64,000 nt of DNA from Aromatoleum buckelii (GTDB taxonomy: Bacteria; Pseudomonadota; Gammaproteobacteria; Burkholderiales; Rhodocyclaceae), in contig NZ_WTVH02000001.1 of assembly GCF_012910785.2 (NCBI RefSeq), positions 186,001 to 250,000 of the forward strand, written 5' to 3'. Shown here in pieces: positions 1 through 10,824 of the stretch; positions within the stretch are counted from its first letter, which is position 1; every line of letters starts with the position of its first letter. The position numbers and the translations under genes are program-made. The notes under the pieces were generated by a model. It made no database searches and was not told the DNA's origin. It saw only the letters and a list, made by a program, of their open reading frames with translations.

Positions 1-415
1 CGATGAGCAGGGGATACCAATACCACGCCACCGGAATGCCAAGCTGCTGTGAGCGGTCGCCGAACATCGAGCGAACCTCGAAAGTTTCGAAGCCGTACCA
101 AAGCATCAACCCTACCAGTACCAACGCGACCGCTGCAGCAAAAAGCTGCAGCGGAACCCTCAACGCCTTCGGCAGTGAATTGATCACGAAGTCGACGCCG
201 ACATGGGCGCCCGTCATGAACGCATACGGCATCACCAGCCAGGCGCCGGTGACAACGAACAACTGAACCAGATCGACCACCCCTTGCACGGGCATGTCTA
301 CGGTCCGTCCAATCACGTCGGCCACCGTCACTAACGCTGCGCCGCCGTATGCGGCGACGCCCAACGCGGCTAGGGCCGACACGAGGGAGCGTGCGAGACT
401 ATGCACTCGGCTCAT
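1..415 (-). CDS. dctQ: TRAP transporter small permease (DctQ family), 3' end outside the window
   Basis: This is the small membrane subunit of a tripartite ATP-independent periplasmic transporter, which works with the large permease DctM and the binding protein DctP to import organic acids using an ion gradient. Reading the minus strand from the ATG at 415 gives 138 codons with hydrophobic helices near residues 8-33 and 46-66, a conserved PYAF-GAHVGVDF stretch and a third helix near residues 88-106; the gene runs off the left edge of the window. It lies 85 bp downstream of dctP in the same direction. The large permease is not visible and would be expected beyond base 1. Family assignment is firm; the substrate is not known from the sequence. 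Confidence 0.85.
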   Translation of the reverse strand, partial: MSRVHSLARSLVSALAALGVAAYGGAALVTVADVIGRTVDMPVQGVVDLVQLFVVTGAWLVMPYAFMTGAHVGVDFVINSLPKALRVPLQLFAAAVALVLVGLMLWYGFETFEVRSMFGDRSQQLGIPVAWYWYPLLI

Positions 416-500
416 TGGGTTTACTCCTGTCGTGGATGAGTGACCGGCTCTGGCGCTGCTGCCACAAGGGCCGATCTGGGTCAGGACTAACAGATCCTTG

Positions 501-1535
501 CTATCTCGCCGTCTTGAACTCAGCGATCTTCTTTTGCATCAGGCGGTAGATCTCTTCGGCATTGGCCACGCCTTCGCTCTTCACCTTCTGAATGTAGGCA
601 TTGATCATGGGCTGCAGCGCCTCGCGCCAGCGCTCACGCTCGGCATCGGATAACTTCGTGATCACGTGACCGGCGGCGATCGCTTGCTCGCGGCCCGGCT
701 TGTCCCAGGCGTCCCACCAATCGCCGAACTTCGGAATCAGGGCGTCCCCGGAGTACTGATCGATGCAGGCGCGCGCCTTGGGGCTCAGCCGGGCATAGGA
801 GCGCTCGTTCATCACGAAGAAGAACGACACCGTATAGGCACCGAGTTCGAGATGGTAGTTGAGCACCTCGTTGAGACCGAAAGACTTGACTGGATCCCAC
901 GGGAACACAGTGCCGTCGAGGACGCCCCGCTGAAGATTTTCGTACACCTCGCCGGGCGGCAGGCCTTGCGGCGTAGCGCCGAGGAAGGACAACATGTCGG
1001 ATACCGCCGGGCTCGGGGTACGGAGGCGCAAACCCTTCATGTCCTCCATGGTCTCGACCTTCTTCTGGCTGGTGTGTAGCAGTCCGCCGTTGTGCGCATG
1101 CAGGGCCAGCACCTTCAGGCCCTTGTACTCTTCGGCCAAGACGTCGGGCAGCAGTTGCCACAACGCGTGGGTTGCCGCACCCGCGTCATCGGTCAGGAAG
1201 GGCATGTCGATCAGTGAGGTGCGCGGAAAGCGGCCGCGTGGAATACCATGAAGGCCGTGGGCGATATCGACCACGCCGGCCACGACTTGCTCCTGCTGCC
1301 GCGCCACGTTCCCCAACTGCGTACCGGCCGGGAAGACCTCGAACTCGACCTCACCGCCGCTACACTGAGAGACCTGCTCGGTCCACGGCACAATGAAATC
1401 GGTATGGATGCCATGTACCGATGGCAGATAGTGGCTGAGTTTTAGCTTGGTTCGAGCTTCGGCGTCGTTCGCGACGCCCAGGGCTATCGCCGCCGAGAGC
1501 GCAGCACCGACCAGCAAATTGCGGGTGGACTTCAT
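501..1535 (-). CDS. dctP: TRAP transporter solute-binding protein (DctP family)
   Basis: This is the periplasmic substrate-binding protein of the TRAP transporter. The 344-residue product begins with an Sec signal peptide (MKSTRN, then a hydrophobic run ending near ANDAEA) followed by a mature domain starting KLKLSHYLPS. The GLRLRTP segment contains the arginine that in this family contacts the substrate carboxylate. The ATG at 1535 is preceded by AAGGAGA at ideal spacing, so longer in-frame starts up to 1727 are rejected. It is 44 bp downstream of the P450 gene and just upstream of dctQ, so the transported compound is probably the substrate or a relative of the substrate of the neighbouring catabolic enzymes (inference). 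Confidence 0.9.
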   Translation of the reverse strand: MKSTRNLLVGAALSAAIALGVANDAEARTKLKLSHYLPSVHGIHTDFIVPWTEQVSQCSGGEVEFEVFPAGTQLGNVARQQEQVVAGVVDIAHGLHGIPRGRFPRTSLIDMPFLTDDAGAATHALWQLLPDVLAEEYKGLKVLALHAHNGGLLHTSQKKVETMEDMKGLRLRTPSPAVSDMLSFLGATPQGLPPGEVYENLQRGVLDGTVFPWDPVKSFGLNEVLNYHLELGAYTVSFFFVMNERSYARLSPKARACIDQYSGDALIPKFGDWWDAWDKPGREQAIAAGHVITKLSDAERERWREALQPMINAYIQKVKSEGVANAEEIYRLMQKKIAEFKTAR

Positions 1536-1579
1536 TTTGTCTCCTTCGTTTGAACTTATGTTTGCCTTAACTTCGGCGC

Positions 1580-3910
1580 TCACAGCGCGAGCTTGATCCG
1601 CCCGCCATTCTTGGCACGGGAACAGCAGGCCATCATGCGCCGGTTCTCGGCCCGTTCTGCACGGGTCAGCACGAGGTCGCGGTGATCGATCTCGCCTTCC
1701 AGCACTTCCACTTCGCAGCTTCCACACAATCCCTCACAACAATCGCTAGCGATGTCGATGCCAACCGCACGGATCGCATCGAGCAGCGTAGCGTTTGCGG
1801 CCACCGACAGGGTCAGTCCCGAATCCTTCAACTCAGCCTCGAAAGCACTTTCCCTAGTGGGGTCCAGCCCGGCATGATGGGGCGAGAAATGTTCGAAATG
1901 CAGTGTGTTCTCCGGCAGGCCAGCCGTCAGGTCCTCCAGTGCGGTGATCATCCGCGCCGGCCCGCAGGCATAAATCTGCCCTCCTTCGGGCAGCGCCGCG
2001 ACGATCGCTGCCAGATCGGCGCGCTGCCCTTCGTCCTTGGCATAGAGCTGGATACGACCGGCGTGATCCGCCTGCAATCTCGGTACGAAGGCCATCGACG
2101 CACGCGAGCGGCCGGCATAATGGACGACATACTCGCGCCCCAGCGCCTTCAGCCGGTCCGCCATCGCCAAAATTGGCGTGATGCCGATGCCGCCGGCGAC
2201 CAGCACGTAGCAGGAGGCCTCTTCATCCAGACGGAACAGATTGCTGGGGCCGCGCAGTTTCAGCTCCATCCCCTCGCGCACGACCTCGTGGATATGACGC
2301 GAACCGCCGCGACCGCCCTCCTCGCGCAGGATCGCCCCTTCGTATCCCGCCCCTTCGGGGCGACCGCACAGAGAATACTTGCGCTCGTACTCGCCCACGC
2401 ACAGTTCGACATGCGCGCCGGCACTCCAGCGCGGCAGCGGCCGACCCTTGGCATCCTCCAGTGTCAGGCCGAGGATATCTTCCGCTTCGTGCCGGACTTG
2501 CGTTACCCGGACTTTGCGAGCGATATCCTTGCGCGACGGCGCCCCTACCGGGAAATGAACGCTCCCTTGCCGCAGTGCCGGATTGGCGCGCTCCGGGTTC
2601 TGCTCGGGATCCCATTCCACCCAAAGGTCGTTCGGGCCGCGGAACGATGTATTCGGCAGGTAAGTGAATTCCTGTTCGGCCAGCCGCAGGTGCGGCAAGC
2701 GGCGAGTCACCTCCTCGAGAAAGATGCGCATCTCCATACGACCGATGTTCTTGCCCATGCATTGGTGGCTTCCGTAGCCGAAAGTCAGATGATCGACCGC
2801 GTTGTCGCGGTAGATGTCGAACTTGTCGCCGTCTTCGAAATGACGTTCGTCCTGGTTGCCCGAAGCCTGCACGATCAGCAATTTGGCGCCTTCAGGCAGA
2901 TCCACACCGCCCAGTCGGGTGGGAGCCGTCGTCTCGCGTCGCCATGCCACCACTGCACCCGCATAGCGCAGGCACTCTTCGACCGCATTGGGAATCAGCG
3001 ATGGATCGGCGCAGACGTCCCCCCAGGCCTCACGATGGGTCAGCAGCGTCTTGAACATGTTGGTCGAGGCCAGCGAGGTGGTCTCGTGCGCGGCGACGAT
3101 GATCGCCATCATCATCGAGTGGACATAGCTGTCGGTGACCACCTCCGGGATCTCTGCGTTCTTGCGGAGGGTGTAGTGCATCCAGCCCTGGCCGTCGGGG
3201 TCGGCACGCATCTTTTCGATCACCTCGCCGGCGTATTGCCAGAAACGCCCCACTGCATGCGCGACCTCTATCTGCTGGTCCGGCGTGGGGCGGCCCCACG
3301 TGTTCACCGCATGCGCCACGGCGAAGCTGCGTAGCCGCGTGATCTCGTCCTCAGGCACGCCGAGAAAGTGCAGCGCGATCGTCAGTGGAACCTCGTACAG
3401 CATGTCTTCCACGAGATCGACGCGACCGCGATCGATGAAGCCATCGATTTTCTCCCGCGTCAGGCGCCGGATCATCTCCTGCTTGGCTTCGAGGTTCTCG
3501 GGCATGAAGTGCTCCAGCAACGCTCGGCGGCGCTCCATGTGGGCGGGCTCGTCTTCGTTGACCAGCGTACGGTTCATCGCATAGCCGTAGCTTTCGAGCA
3601 CTTTCATCGCCTCCGGCGTGGCTGGAGTGATCTTTTCCAGCGCGTTGCGCGGCGAGTACAGAACGTTGTCGCGGAATACGGCCTTTATGTCGTGATAGCG
3701 ACTGACGATCCAGTAACCGAGCTTGGGACTGTAGAAAACCGGCAGCTGGTCACGTGACCAGCGCAACGCCTCGGCTGGATCGACCTGGTACGGCCCCTCG
3801 AAGGGGTCGAAGGCGGCGGCCAGCTCGGACGCTGGACAACTACCCCCGGAATGATGGACGGGGCATCCGCCTTGGGATGACTGCGGTTGAGACGAGTTCT
3901 TGATCATCAC
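1580..3910 (-). CDS. Self-sufficient cytochrome P450 fused to a phthalate-dioxygenase-type reductase (CYP116B-like)
   Basis: The 776-residue protein is a natural fusion of a heme monooxygenase and its electron-transfer partner. Residues about 30-435 are a P450 with an I-helix AAHETTS motif (about 273-279), an ExxR motif and the heme loop FGYGSHQCMG with Cys384. Residues about 465-680 are an FMN/NAD(P)H reductase (RKYSLCG at 510-516; GGIGITPI at 573-580). Residues about 695-776 are a plant-type [2Fe-2S] ferredoxin with Cys724, Cys729, Cys732 and Cys762. This order is that of the CYP116B (P450-RhF) class, which hydroxylates or dealkylates aromatics with NAD(P)H and O2. It sits 74 bp after the acetoacetyl-CoA synthetase gene in one operon, suggesting it makes the hydroxylated ring substrate for the downstream steps. 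The substrate cannot be read from sequence. Confidence 0.92.
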   Translation of the reverse strand: MMIKNSSQPQSSQGGCPVHHSGGSCPASELAAAFDPFEGPYQVDPAEALRWSRDQLPVFYSPKLGYWIVSRYHDIKAVFRDNVLYSPRNALEKITPATPEAMKVLESYGYAMNRTLVNEDEPAHMERRRALLEHFMPENLEAKQEMIRRLTREKIDGFIDRGRVDLVEDMLYEVPLTIALHFLGVPEDEITRLRSFAVAHAVNTWGRPTPDQQIEVAHAVGRFWQYAGEVIEKMRADPDGQGWMHYTLRKNAEIPEVVTDSYVHSMMMAIIVAAHETTSLASTNMFKTLLTHREAWGDVCADPSLIPNAVEECLRYAGAVVAWRRETTAPTRLGGVDLPEGAKLLIVQASGNQDERHFEDGDKFDIYRDNAVDHLTFGYGSHQCMGKNIGRMEMRIFLEEVTRRLPHLRLAEQEFTYLPNTSFRGPNDLWVEWDPEQNPERANPALRQGSVHFPVGAPSRKDIARKVRVTQVRHEAEDILGLTLEDAKGRPLPRWSAGAHVELCVGEYERKYSLCGRPEGAGYEGAILREEGGRGGSRHIHEVVREGMELKLRGPSNLFRLDEEASCYVLVAGGIGITPILAMADRLKALGREYVVHYAGRSRASMAFVPRLQADHAGRIQLYAKDEGQRADLAAIVAALPEGGQIYACGPARMITALEDLTAGLPENTLHFEHFSPHHAGLDPTRESAFEAELKDSGLTLSVAANATLLDAIRAVGIDIASDCCEGLCGSCEVEVLEGEIDHRDLVLTRAERAENRRMMACCSRAKNGGRIKLAL

Positions 3911-3984
3911 GATATCTCCTCCTGTGTTTCTTTACTGACACCGAACTTGTGGATCCCGAAGCGTTCCGAATCCACTCGGATCTC

Positions 3985-5955
<1,971 letters not shown>

Positions 5956-6039
5956 TTTTGCGACTCTCTCATGAGGCAGCCGCCCGCGAGGCGAGCCCGG
6001 GCTACGGTTCGCCGGGAAGTGGGAAAGCGTGGGACGGGT

Positions 6040-6684
6040 CTAGTCGGCATCCTGCTGGCACTCGGGCGCAGCTTGGCGAAACGCTTCCAGCATCGCGCAC
6101 TGCTCACTGATCCGCAGCACGGTGGGCATCGCCGACAGATCGCAGTCAAAGCGCCGTGCATTGAACACCTGAGGCACCAGGCAGCAGTCGGCCAGAGTCG
6201 GCGCATCCCCATGACAGTAGCGTCCGGTGCGGTCATCGTTCGCAAGCATCGCCTCGACGGCGGCCAGACCGGTCTCGACCCAGTGTCGGTACCAAGCGCT
6301 CCGCTGCTTGTCCGTCAGGCCAAACTCGCGACCGAGATACTGCAGCACGCGCAGGTTGTTCACCGGATGAATGTCGCATGCGATCGACTGGGCGATCGCG
6401 CGCACACGCGCACGGTCCAGCGCCACCGCTGGCAACAGGGGCAACTGCGGCCGCGTCTCGTCGAGATACTCGATGATCGCGAGCGACTGAGTCAGCACGT
6501 GCCCCCCGTCTTCCAGGACCGGCACAAGTCCCGCAGGGTTCAAGTCCAGATAGGCCGGGGTACGGTGCTCTCCGCCGTCGCGCACTAGATGAATGGGTAC
6601 GGCGTCGTAATCCAGCCCCTTTAGATTGAGGGCGATCCGTACGCGGTAAGCGGCGGAACTGCGGAAGTAGGTGTAGAGCTTCAT
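6040..6684 (-). CDS. maiA: Maleylacetoacetate (or maleylpyruvate) isomerase, zeta-class glutathione S-transferase
   Basis: A 214-residue glutathione transferase of the zeta class, which isomerises maleylacetoacetate or maleylpyruvate to the fumaryl form. The N-terminal thioredoxin-like domain carries the zeta signature SSAAYRVRIALNLKGL (canonical SSCSWRVRIAL, with Ala in place of the usual Cys) and the cis-proline segment AGLVPVLEDGG followed by LTQSLAIIEYLDE. Two consecutive ATG codons lie at 6687 and 6684; the second is chosen because an AAGGGCT Shine-Dalgarno then has normal spacing and the product starts MKLYTYF as in the family. The gene begins a few bases after the upstream hydrolase stop, so the two are translationally coupled. 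Confidence 0.88.
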   Translation of the reverse strand: MKLYTYFRSSAAYRVRIALNLKGLDYDAVPIHLVRDGGEHRTPAYLDLNPAGLVPVLEDGGHVLTQSLAIIEYLDETRPQLPLLPAVALDRARVRAIAQSIACDIHPVNNLRVLQYLGREFGLTDKQRSAWYRHWVETGLAAVEAMLANDDRTGRYCHGDAPTLADCCLVPQVFNARRFDCDLSAMPTVLRISEQCAMLEAFRQAAPECQQDAD

Positions 6685-6688
6685 CATC

Positions 6689-7699
6689 TCAGCCCTTGAG
6701 CGTCGCCACCCGATTCTCGATCGTACCGAAGATATTTCGACCTGCACGGTCGAACATCTCGATGCGGACCACGTCGCCGTCGCGCATGAAGGGCGTCGCC
6801 GGCTCGCCCTGCTCGATGGTTTCGTAGGTCCGCACTTCGGCCAGGCAGCAATAGCCCACGCCGCCATGCTCGATCGATGAGCCCCACAAGTCGTCCTGCT
6901 TGTTCGACACCGTGCCCGAGCCGATGATCGAGCCCGCCTCGAGTTCGCGCGTTTTCGCCACGTGGGCGATGAGCTGGCCGAAATCGAAGGTCACGTCCAC
7001 CCCGACCTCCGGGCGGCCGAACAGCTTGCCGTTCAGGTGTACCACCAGCGGCAGATGCACTTTAGCGTCGTGCCACGCCTCGCCGAGTTCATCCGGTGTG
7101 ACGGCCACCGGACTGAACGCCGAAGCAGGCTTGCTTTGGAAGAAGCCGAAGCCCTTGGCAAGCTCGTTCGGGATCAGGTTGCGCAGCGACACGTCGTTGA
7201 CCAGCATAACCAGCCGAATCGCCTTTGCCGCCTCGGCGGGGGTGGCGCCCCTAGGCACGTCGCCCGTCACCACGGTGGCCTCGGCCTCGAAGTCGATACC
7301 CCAGGCTTCGTCGGCCACCACCGCGTCCCGCGGGCCGATGAAGCTATCCGAACCGCCCTGGTACATCAGTGGGTCGGTGTAGAACGAGGACGGCACTTCG
7401 GCGTTGCGCGCCTTGCGCACGAGCTCAACGTGATTGATGTAGGCCGAACCGTCAGCCCACTGGTAGGCGCGCGGCAGAGGCGAGTGGCACGCGGCTTCAT
7501 CGAAGGGCTGCCATTCTTCCGCGTCGCTGTTCAGTGCCTCATAGACCTCGCGCAACTGCGACTCGCAGGCCGTCCAGTCGTCGAGTGCCGCCTGCAGCGT
7601 GCGAGCGACGGCTGGCACGGCGCGACAACGGGCGAGGTCGCGGCTGACGACGACCAAGGTTCCGTCACGTCCGCCCTGCTTGAGGGTGGCGAGCTTCAC
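6689..7699 (-). CDS. Fumarylacetoacetate hydrolase family protein
   Basis: The 336-residue product is a fumarylacetoacetate hydrolase of the bacterial two-domain type, which cleaves the carbon-carbon bond of fumarylacetoacetate to fumarate and acetoacetate. The conserved metal and active-site segments are visible: YTDPLMYQGG, the acidic metal ligands in GIDFEAEATVV, LVNDVSLRNLIPNELAKGFGFFQSKP and the glycine-rich GSIIGSGTVSNK. The start is the GTG at 7699, which overlaps the TGA of the upstream VOC gene (GTGA), and gives MKLATLKQ as in homologues; longer in-frame starts are not supported. Together with the isomerase and acetoacetyl-CoA synthetase it defines a homogentisate-type lower pathway. 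Confidence 0.9.
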   Translation of the reverse strand: MKLATLKQGGRDGTLVVVSRDLARCRAVPAVARTLQAALDDWTACESQLREVYEALNSDAEEWQPFDEAACHSPLPRAYQWADGSAYINHVELVRKARNAEVPSSFYTDPLMYQGGSDSFIGPRDAVVADEAWGIDFEAEATVVTGDVPRGATPAEAAKAIRLVMLVNDVSLRNLIPNELAKGFGFFQSKPASAFSPVAVTPDELGEAWHDAKVHLPLVVHLNGKLFGRPEVGVDVTFDFGQLIAHVAKTRELEAGSIIGSGTVSNKQDDLWGSSIEHGGVGYCCLAEVRTYETIEQGEPATPFMRDGDVVRIEMFDRAGRNIFGTIENRVATLKG

Positions 7700-8247
7700 T
7701 TGAAGATCTCCTTGTGGCTGCCGTCGTGCATCCAGGCCGCATGCTTGGGAGCCTTCTTCGTCTGCGCCCATTCTTCGAGCATGTCCCACTTGACCTTGTC
7801 GAGCGCCTCCAGCATGCCGGGCAGTGCGGTGTTGCAGGCAAGTTCCAGCCGATGGCCGTTGGGGTCGAAAAAGTAGATCGACTGGAAGAGCGCGTGGTCG
7901 GTGGGTCCGACGACTTCGATGCCCGCGGACTCGAGACGTGCCTTCGCGGCGAGCAGCGTCTCCATCGAATCGACCTCGAGCGCGAGGTGCTGGGTCCAGG
8001 ACGGCGTATTCTCGTCACGGCCCAACGGTTTGCGGGTGGGTAACTCGAAGAAGGCCAGCACGTTGCCCATGCCGGCATCCATGAAAATGTGCATGTAGGG
8101 GTCGGCCTCGCCGGTAGAGGGCACCGCATCCTCGGCAATCGACAGCACCAGCTTCATGCCCACGTGTTTCTCGTACCAACGCGCTGTCTCCAGTGCATCC
8201 TTGCAGCGATAAGCAACGTGGTGAATCCTCTTAACGATCGGGGTCAT
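7696..8247 (-). CDS. VOC-superfamily (glyoxalase/extradiol dioxygenase fold) metalloprotein
   Basis: A 183-residue single-module vicinal-oxygen-chelate protein and the first gene of the catabolic operon. The three metal ligands of the fold can be placed at His10 (in RIHHVAYR), His87 (in TQHLALEV) and Glu135 (in GHRLELA). Family members include glyoxalases, isomerases and ring-cleaving dioxygenases, so the sequence alone does not fix the reaction. Because the operon has the isomerase, hydrolase and synthetase of a homogentisate-type pathway but no homogentisate dioxygenase, this protein is a candidate for the missing ring-cleavage or a related step (inference). The ATG at 8247 has an excellent AAGGAGA ribosome-binding site, and the stop overlaps the next start. 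Confidence 0.8.
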   Translation of the reverse strand: MTPIVKRIHHVAYRCKDALETARWYEKHVGMKLVLSIAEDAVPSTGEADPYMHIFMDAGMGNVLAFFELPTRKPLGRDENTPSWTQHLALEVDSMETLLAAKARLESAGIEVVGPTDHALFQSIYFFDPNGHRLELACNTALPGMLEALDKVKWDMLEEWAQTKKAPKHAAWMHDGSHKEIFK

Positions 8248-8329
8248 TTCTGTCTCCTTGCTCCTCTGTAGTCGTCTCACAGACCAGCGCTCGGTGCGCT
8301 GCGCTTATCGCCGCCCTGACGACATTAAA

Positions 8330-8379
8330 TTGGAAAGCGTCTTATCATTCCAACAGATTTTTCAGATCAATTTATCTGT
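8330..8379. promoter_or_regulatory. Two overlapping palindromes, probable LysR-type regulator binding region
   Basis: In the 139-bp divergent gap between the catabolic operon and the LysR gene, TTGGAA at 8330-8335 pairs with TTCCAA at 8348-8353, and ACAGAT at 8353-8358 pairs with ATCTGT at 8374-8379. Paired dyads of this spacing, close to the regulator start, are typical LysR activation and autoregulation sites. No promoter boxes could be assigned with confidence. Confidence 0.5.
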
Positions 8380-8386
8380 CCAGCTA

Positions 8387-9295
8387 ATGAATATCACCCT
8401 GCGCCAACTGCGCGCCTTCATCGCGGTGGCCCGCACCGGCAGCTTCACCCTCGCGGCCGAAAGCTTGTTCGTGACGCAATCGGCACTCAGCGGCCTGATC
8501 AAGGAACTGGAGCAGTCGCTCGGCGTGCGCCTTTTTGACCGCAGCACGCGGCGCATCCAACTCTCCGAAGTCGGGGGCGAAATCCATCCGCTGATCGACA
8601 AGATCCTCACCGACCTTGACGGCGTGCTCGATGAGGTCGCAAACCTGAAAGCGCTGAAGAAGGGGGTGGTACGCGTAGCGGCACCGCAACTGATGGCATG
8701 CACGCTGCTACCAGAGGTAATCGCGGCTTATCGCGCTGACCATCCTGACGTGGACATCCGCTTGATCGACTGCGCAGTGGAAAGCGTGACCTCCCGCGTG
8801 TTTTCGGGCGAGGTGGACGTCGGCGTAGGACCGGAGCGCGATCCGAACTCGGATATCGATGCCACGCTGTTGTTCGAGTTGCCCTTCCACGCAGTGTTCC
8901 CGCCCGGCCATGCGCTGGCGGCGCTGCAAATGCTGCACTGGGCGGATCTGGTAAACCATCCGCTGATTACTTTACGCGGCCCGTTTACCGAGCGCCTGTC
9001 GCTGGACCTGCATAGCGCGATGCGCGAACTCGATTTCGAGCCCACGACAACCGTTACTTTCATGTCCACTGCACTCAGCATGGTAGCCGCCGGCCTCGGC
9101 GTGACCATCTGCATTCCCTACGCGGCTTCGCTGGTGCGCCTGTACCGCCTCGAGATGCGGCCGCTAATCGGGCCAGAGGTCACGCGCCGCTTCTACGTGT
9201 TCACCCGAGACGGCCGCTCGCTGTCGCCGGCAGCACAGAGCTTCCACGATTACCTATTCCGCTTCATCGTGGAAGACGGGAACTTCACTGGCTGA
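8387..9295 (+). CDS. LysR-family transcriptional regulator of the adjacent catabolic operon
   Basis: A 302-residue LysR-type regulator. Residues 1-60 form the winged helix-turn-helix (ITLRQLRAFIAVARTGSFTLAAESL, then QSALSGLIKELEQSLGVRLFDRSTR), and residues about 90-295 form the periplasmic-binding-like effector domain. It is divergent from the catabolic operon with palindromes in the gap, the classic arrangement for a regulator that activates its neighbour when bound to a pathway metabolite. The ATG at 8387 is chosen because the product then begins MNITLRQLRAF like relatives; the upstream in-frame extension overlaps the operator region. Confidence 0.9.
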   Translation: MNITLRQLRAFIAVARTGSFTLAAESLFVTQSALSGLIKELEQSLGVRLFDRSTRRIQLSEVGGEIHPLIDKILTDLDGVLDEVANLKALKKGVVRVAAPQLMACTLLPEVIAAYRADHPDVDIRLIDCAVESVTSRVFSGEVDVGVGPERDPNSDIDATLLFELPFHAVFPPGHALAALQMLHWADLVNHPLITLRGPFTERLSLDLHSAMRELDFEPTTTVTFMSTALSMVAAGLGVTICIPYAASLVRLYRLEMRPLIGPEVTRRFYVFTRDGRSLSPAAQSFHDYLFRFIVEDGNFTG

Positions 9296-9313
9296 GGCTG
9301 CGGACAGGCCACG

Positions 9314-9361
9314 TTGACATCCTCCCCCACCTCTCGCTAACGCTCGCCGGCCTTGAGGCCG
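9314..9361 (-). repeat. Outer half of the 3' end of an IS200/IS605-type (TnpB) element, split by an IS256 insertion
   Basis: TTGACATCCTCCCCC followed by a GC-rich foldback matches the 70-bp element at 36276-36345. Joining bases 9314-9361 to base 10801 onwards, with one copy of TTGAGGCCG, rebuilds a continuous stem-loop next to the tnpB remnant. The IS256 element inserted within this hairpin. Confidence 0.65.
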
Positions 9362-10791
9362 GAGATATAGTCAAGACTGGTGTATGACCAGATCCTGATA
9401 GAAGGGCTTGATGAGGCGGCGTGCCTCTGCTGAGAATTGAGTTGTCGAGACCAAATTTTCAGCAACCACGGAGGCGCGCCTTGAAGAAGGATACGAGTGA
9501 GCAGTCGGTTGAGCAATCGGAAGTGGGGCTGTCGCTGGAGGAGCTGATCCGGCGCGGCGCGCGGGATCTCATCGAGCGGGCGATTGAAGTGGAGGTGCAG
9601 CAGTTGTTGGCCGAGTACGAGAACGTGCGGATGCTGGGCGGGAGCCGAGCGGTGGTCAGAAATGGCTACCTGCCGGCACGCGAGGTGCTCACGGCGGTCG
9701 GCAACGTCGAGGTGCGGGTACCCAAGGTGCGTGACCGCTCGGGCGCTGGGGTGAAGTTCAATTCCGCCTTGGTGCCGCCGTATGTTCGCCGCTCGGCGCG
9801 GGTGTCGGCGGCGTTGCCGTGGCTGTACCTGAAGGGCATCTCGACGGGCGACATGCGCGAGGCGCTCACCGTGCTGCTCGGCGATGAGGCCAAGGGCCTC
9901 TCCCCCAACGTGGTGAGCCGCCTGAAGGCCGAGTGGGCGAGCGACTACGCCGGCTGGATGAAGCGGGATTTGTCCGGCAGCCGCTACGTCTATTGGTGGG
10001 CCGACGGCGTGCACACCAGCCTGCGCGGCGAGGACGATGCCCGCCAGTGTCTGCTGGTCGTCATCGGCGTGCGGCTCGACGGCACCAAGGAACTGGTCAC
10101 GATCGGCGACGGGCACCGCGAATCGAAGGCGTCCTGGCTCGAGTTGCTGCGCGACCTCAAGGCTCGTGGCCTCGAAGTCGGTCCGCGCCTGGCAGTAGGC
10201 GACGGGGCGCTGGGCTTCTGGGGGGCGCTCGACGAGCTCTACCCCGAAACCCGCCGGCAGCGCTGCTGGGTGCACAAGAGCGCCAACGTGCTCAACGCGC
10301 TGCCCAAGAGCCTGCAGGCCAAGGCGAAGGCGCAGCTCCACGAGATCTGGATGGCCCCGACGCGCGCCGCGGCCGTGAGCGCCTTCGAGCGCTTCGTCGA
10401 GAGCTACCAGGCGAAGTACCCGAAGGCGGCCGACAAGCTCGTCAGGGATCGCGACGCGCTGCTCGCCTTCTACGACTTCCCGGCCGAGCACTGGATTCAC
10501 CTGCGCACGACCAACCCGATCGAGTCGACTTTCGCCACCGTGCGTCACCGCACTACCCGCACGAAGAACTGCGTGTCGCGCTCGAGCTTCCTCGGTCTCG
10601 CCTTCAAGCTCGTGCAGGAAGCCGAGAAATCCTGGCGGCGGATTCGCGGCGTTGAGCGCATTGCCGAACTGATGGGCGGCGTCGTCTTCAAGGACGGCGA
10701 ACCCGTGAAAGACGAAGAGCACGAACAGCAGCGGCTCGCCGCCTGATCAGCCATGCCGGACGGGTCCATACACCAGAATTGACTTTAGCTC
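9362..10791 (+). mobile_element. Complete IS256-family insertion sequence (1430 bp) with 9-bp target duplication
   Basis: The element starts GAGATATAGTCAAGACTGG and its right end, read on the other strand, is GAGCTAAAGTCAATTCTGG, so the imperfect terminal repeats share AGTCAA and CTGGTGTATG. TTGAGGCCG is duplicated directly outside both ends (9353-9361 and 10792-10800), a 9-bp duplication as usual for IS256. It carries one intact transposase gene and appears to be a recent insertion. Confidence 0.85.
9481..10746 (+). CDS. IS256-family (Mutator-type) transposase
   Basis: A 421-residue DDE transposase with the IS256 signature residues in WWADGVHTSL (first Asp), AVGDGALGFW (second Asp) and TNPIESTFATVR (Glu), plus the RCWVHK motif between them. 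The reading frame is complete. The start is uncertain: TTG at 9481 has GGAGG six bases upstream and gives LKKDTSEQ, whereas a GTG at 9421 would add 20 residues without a ribosome-binding site. The enzyme excises and inserts its own element, here into the end of a TnpB element. Confidence 0.9.
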   Translation: MKKDTSEQSVEQSEVGLSLEELIRRGARDLIERAIEVEVQQLLAEYENVRMLGGSRAVVRNGYLPAREVLTAVGNVEVRVPKVRDRSGAGVKFNSALVPPYVRRSARVSAALPWLYLKGISTGDMREALTVLLGDEAKGLSPNVVSRLKAEWASDYAGWMKRDLSGSRYVYWWADGVHTSLRGEDDARQCLLVVIGVRLDGTKELVTIGDGHRESKASWLELLRDLKARGLEVGPRLAVGDGALGFWGALDELYPETRRQRCWVHKSANVLNALPKSLQAKAKAQLHEIWMAPTRAAAVSAFERFVESYQAKYPKAADKLVRDRDALLAFYDFPAEHWIHLRTTNPIESTFATVRHRTTRTKNCVSRSSFLGLAFKLVQEAEKSWRRIRGVERIAELMGGVVFKDGEPVKDEEHEQQRLAA

Positions 10792-10824
10792 TTGAGGCCG
10801 GAAAGGAGGGGGATTCCTACGGTG

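Noticed and set aside
9337-10722. 461-codon minus-strand frame in the IS256 element
   Set aside because: Antisense to the transposase, whose DDE motifs are on the plus strand.
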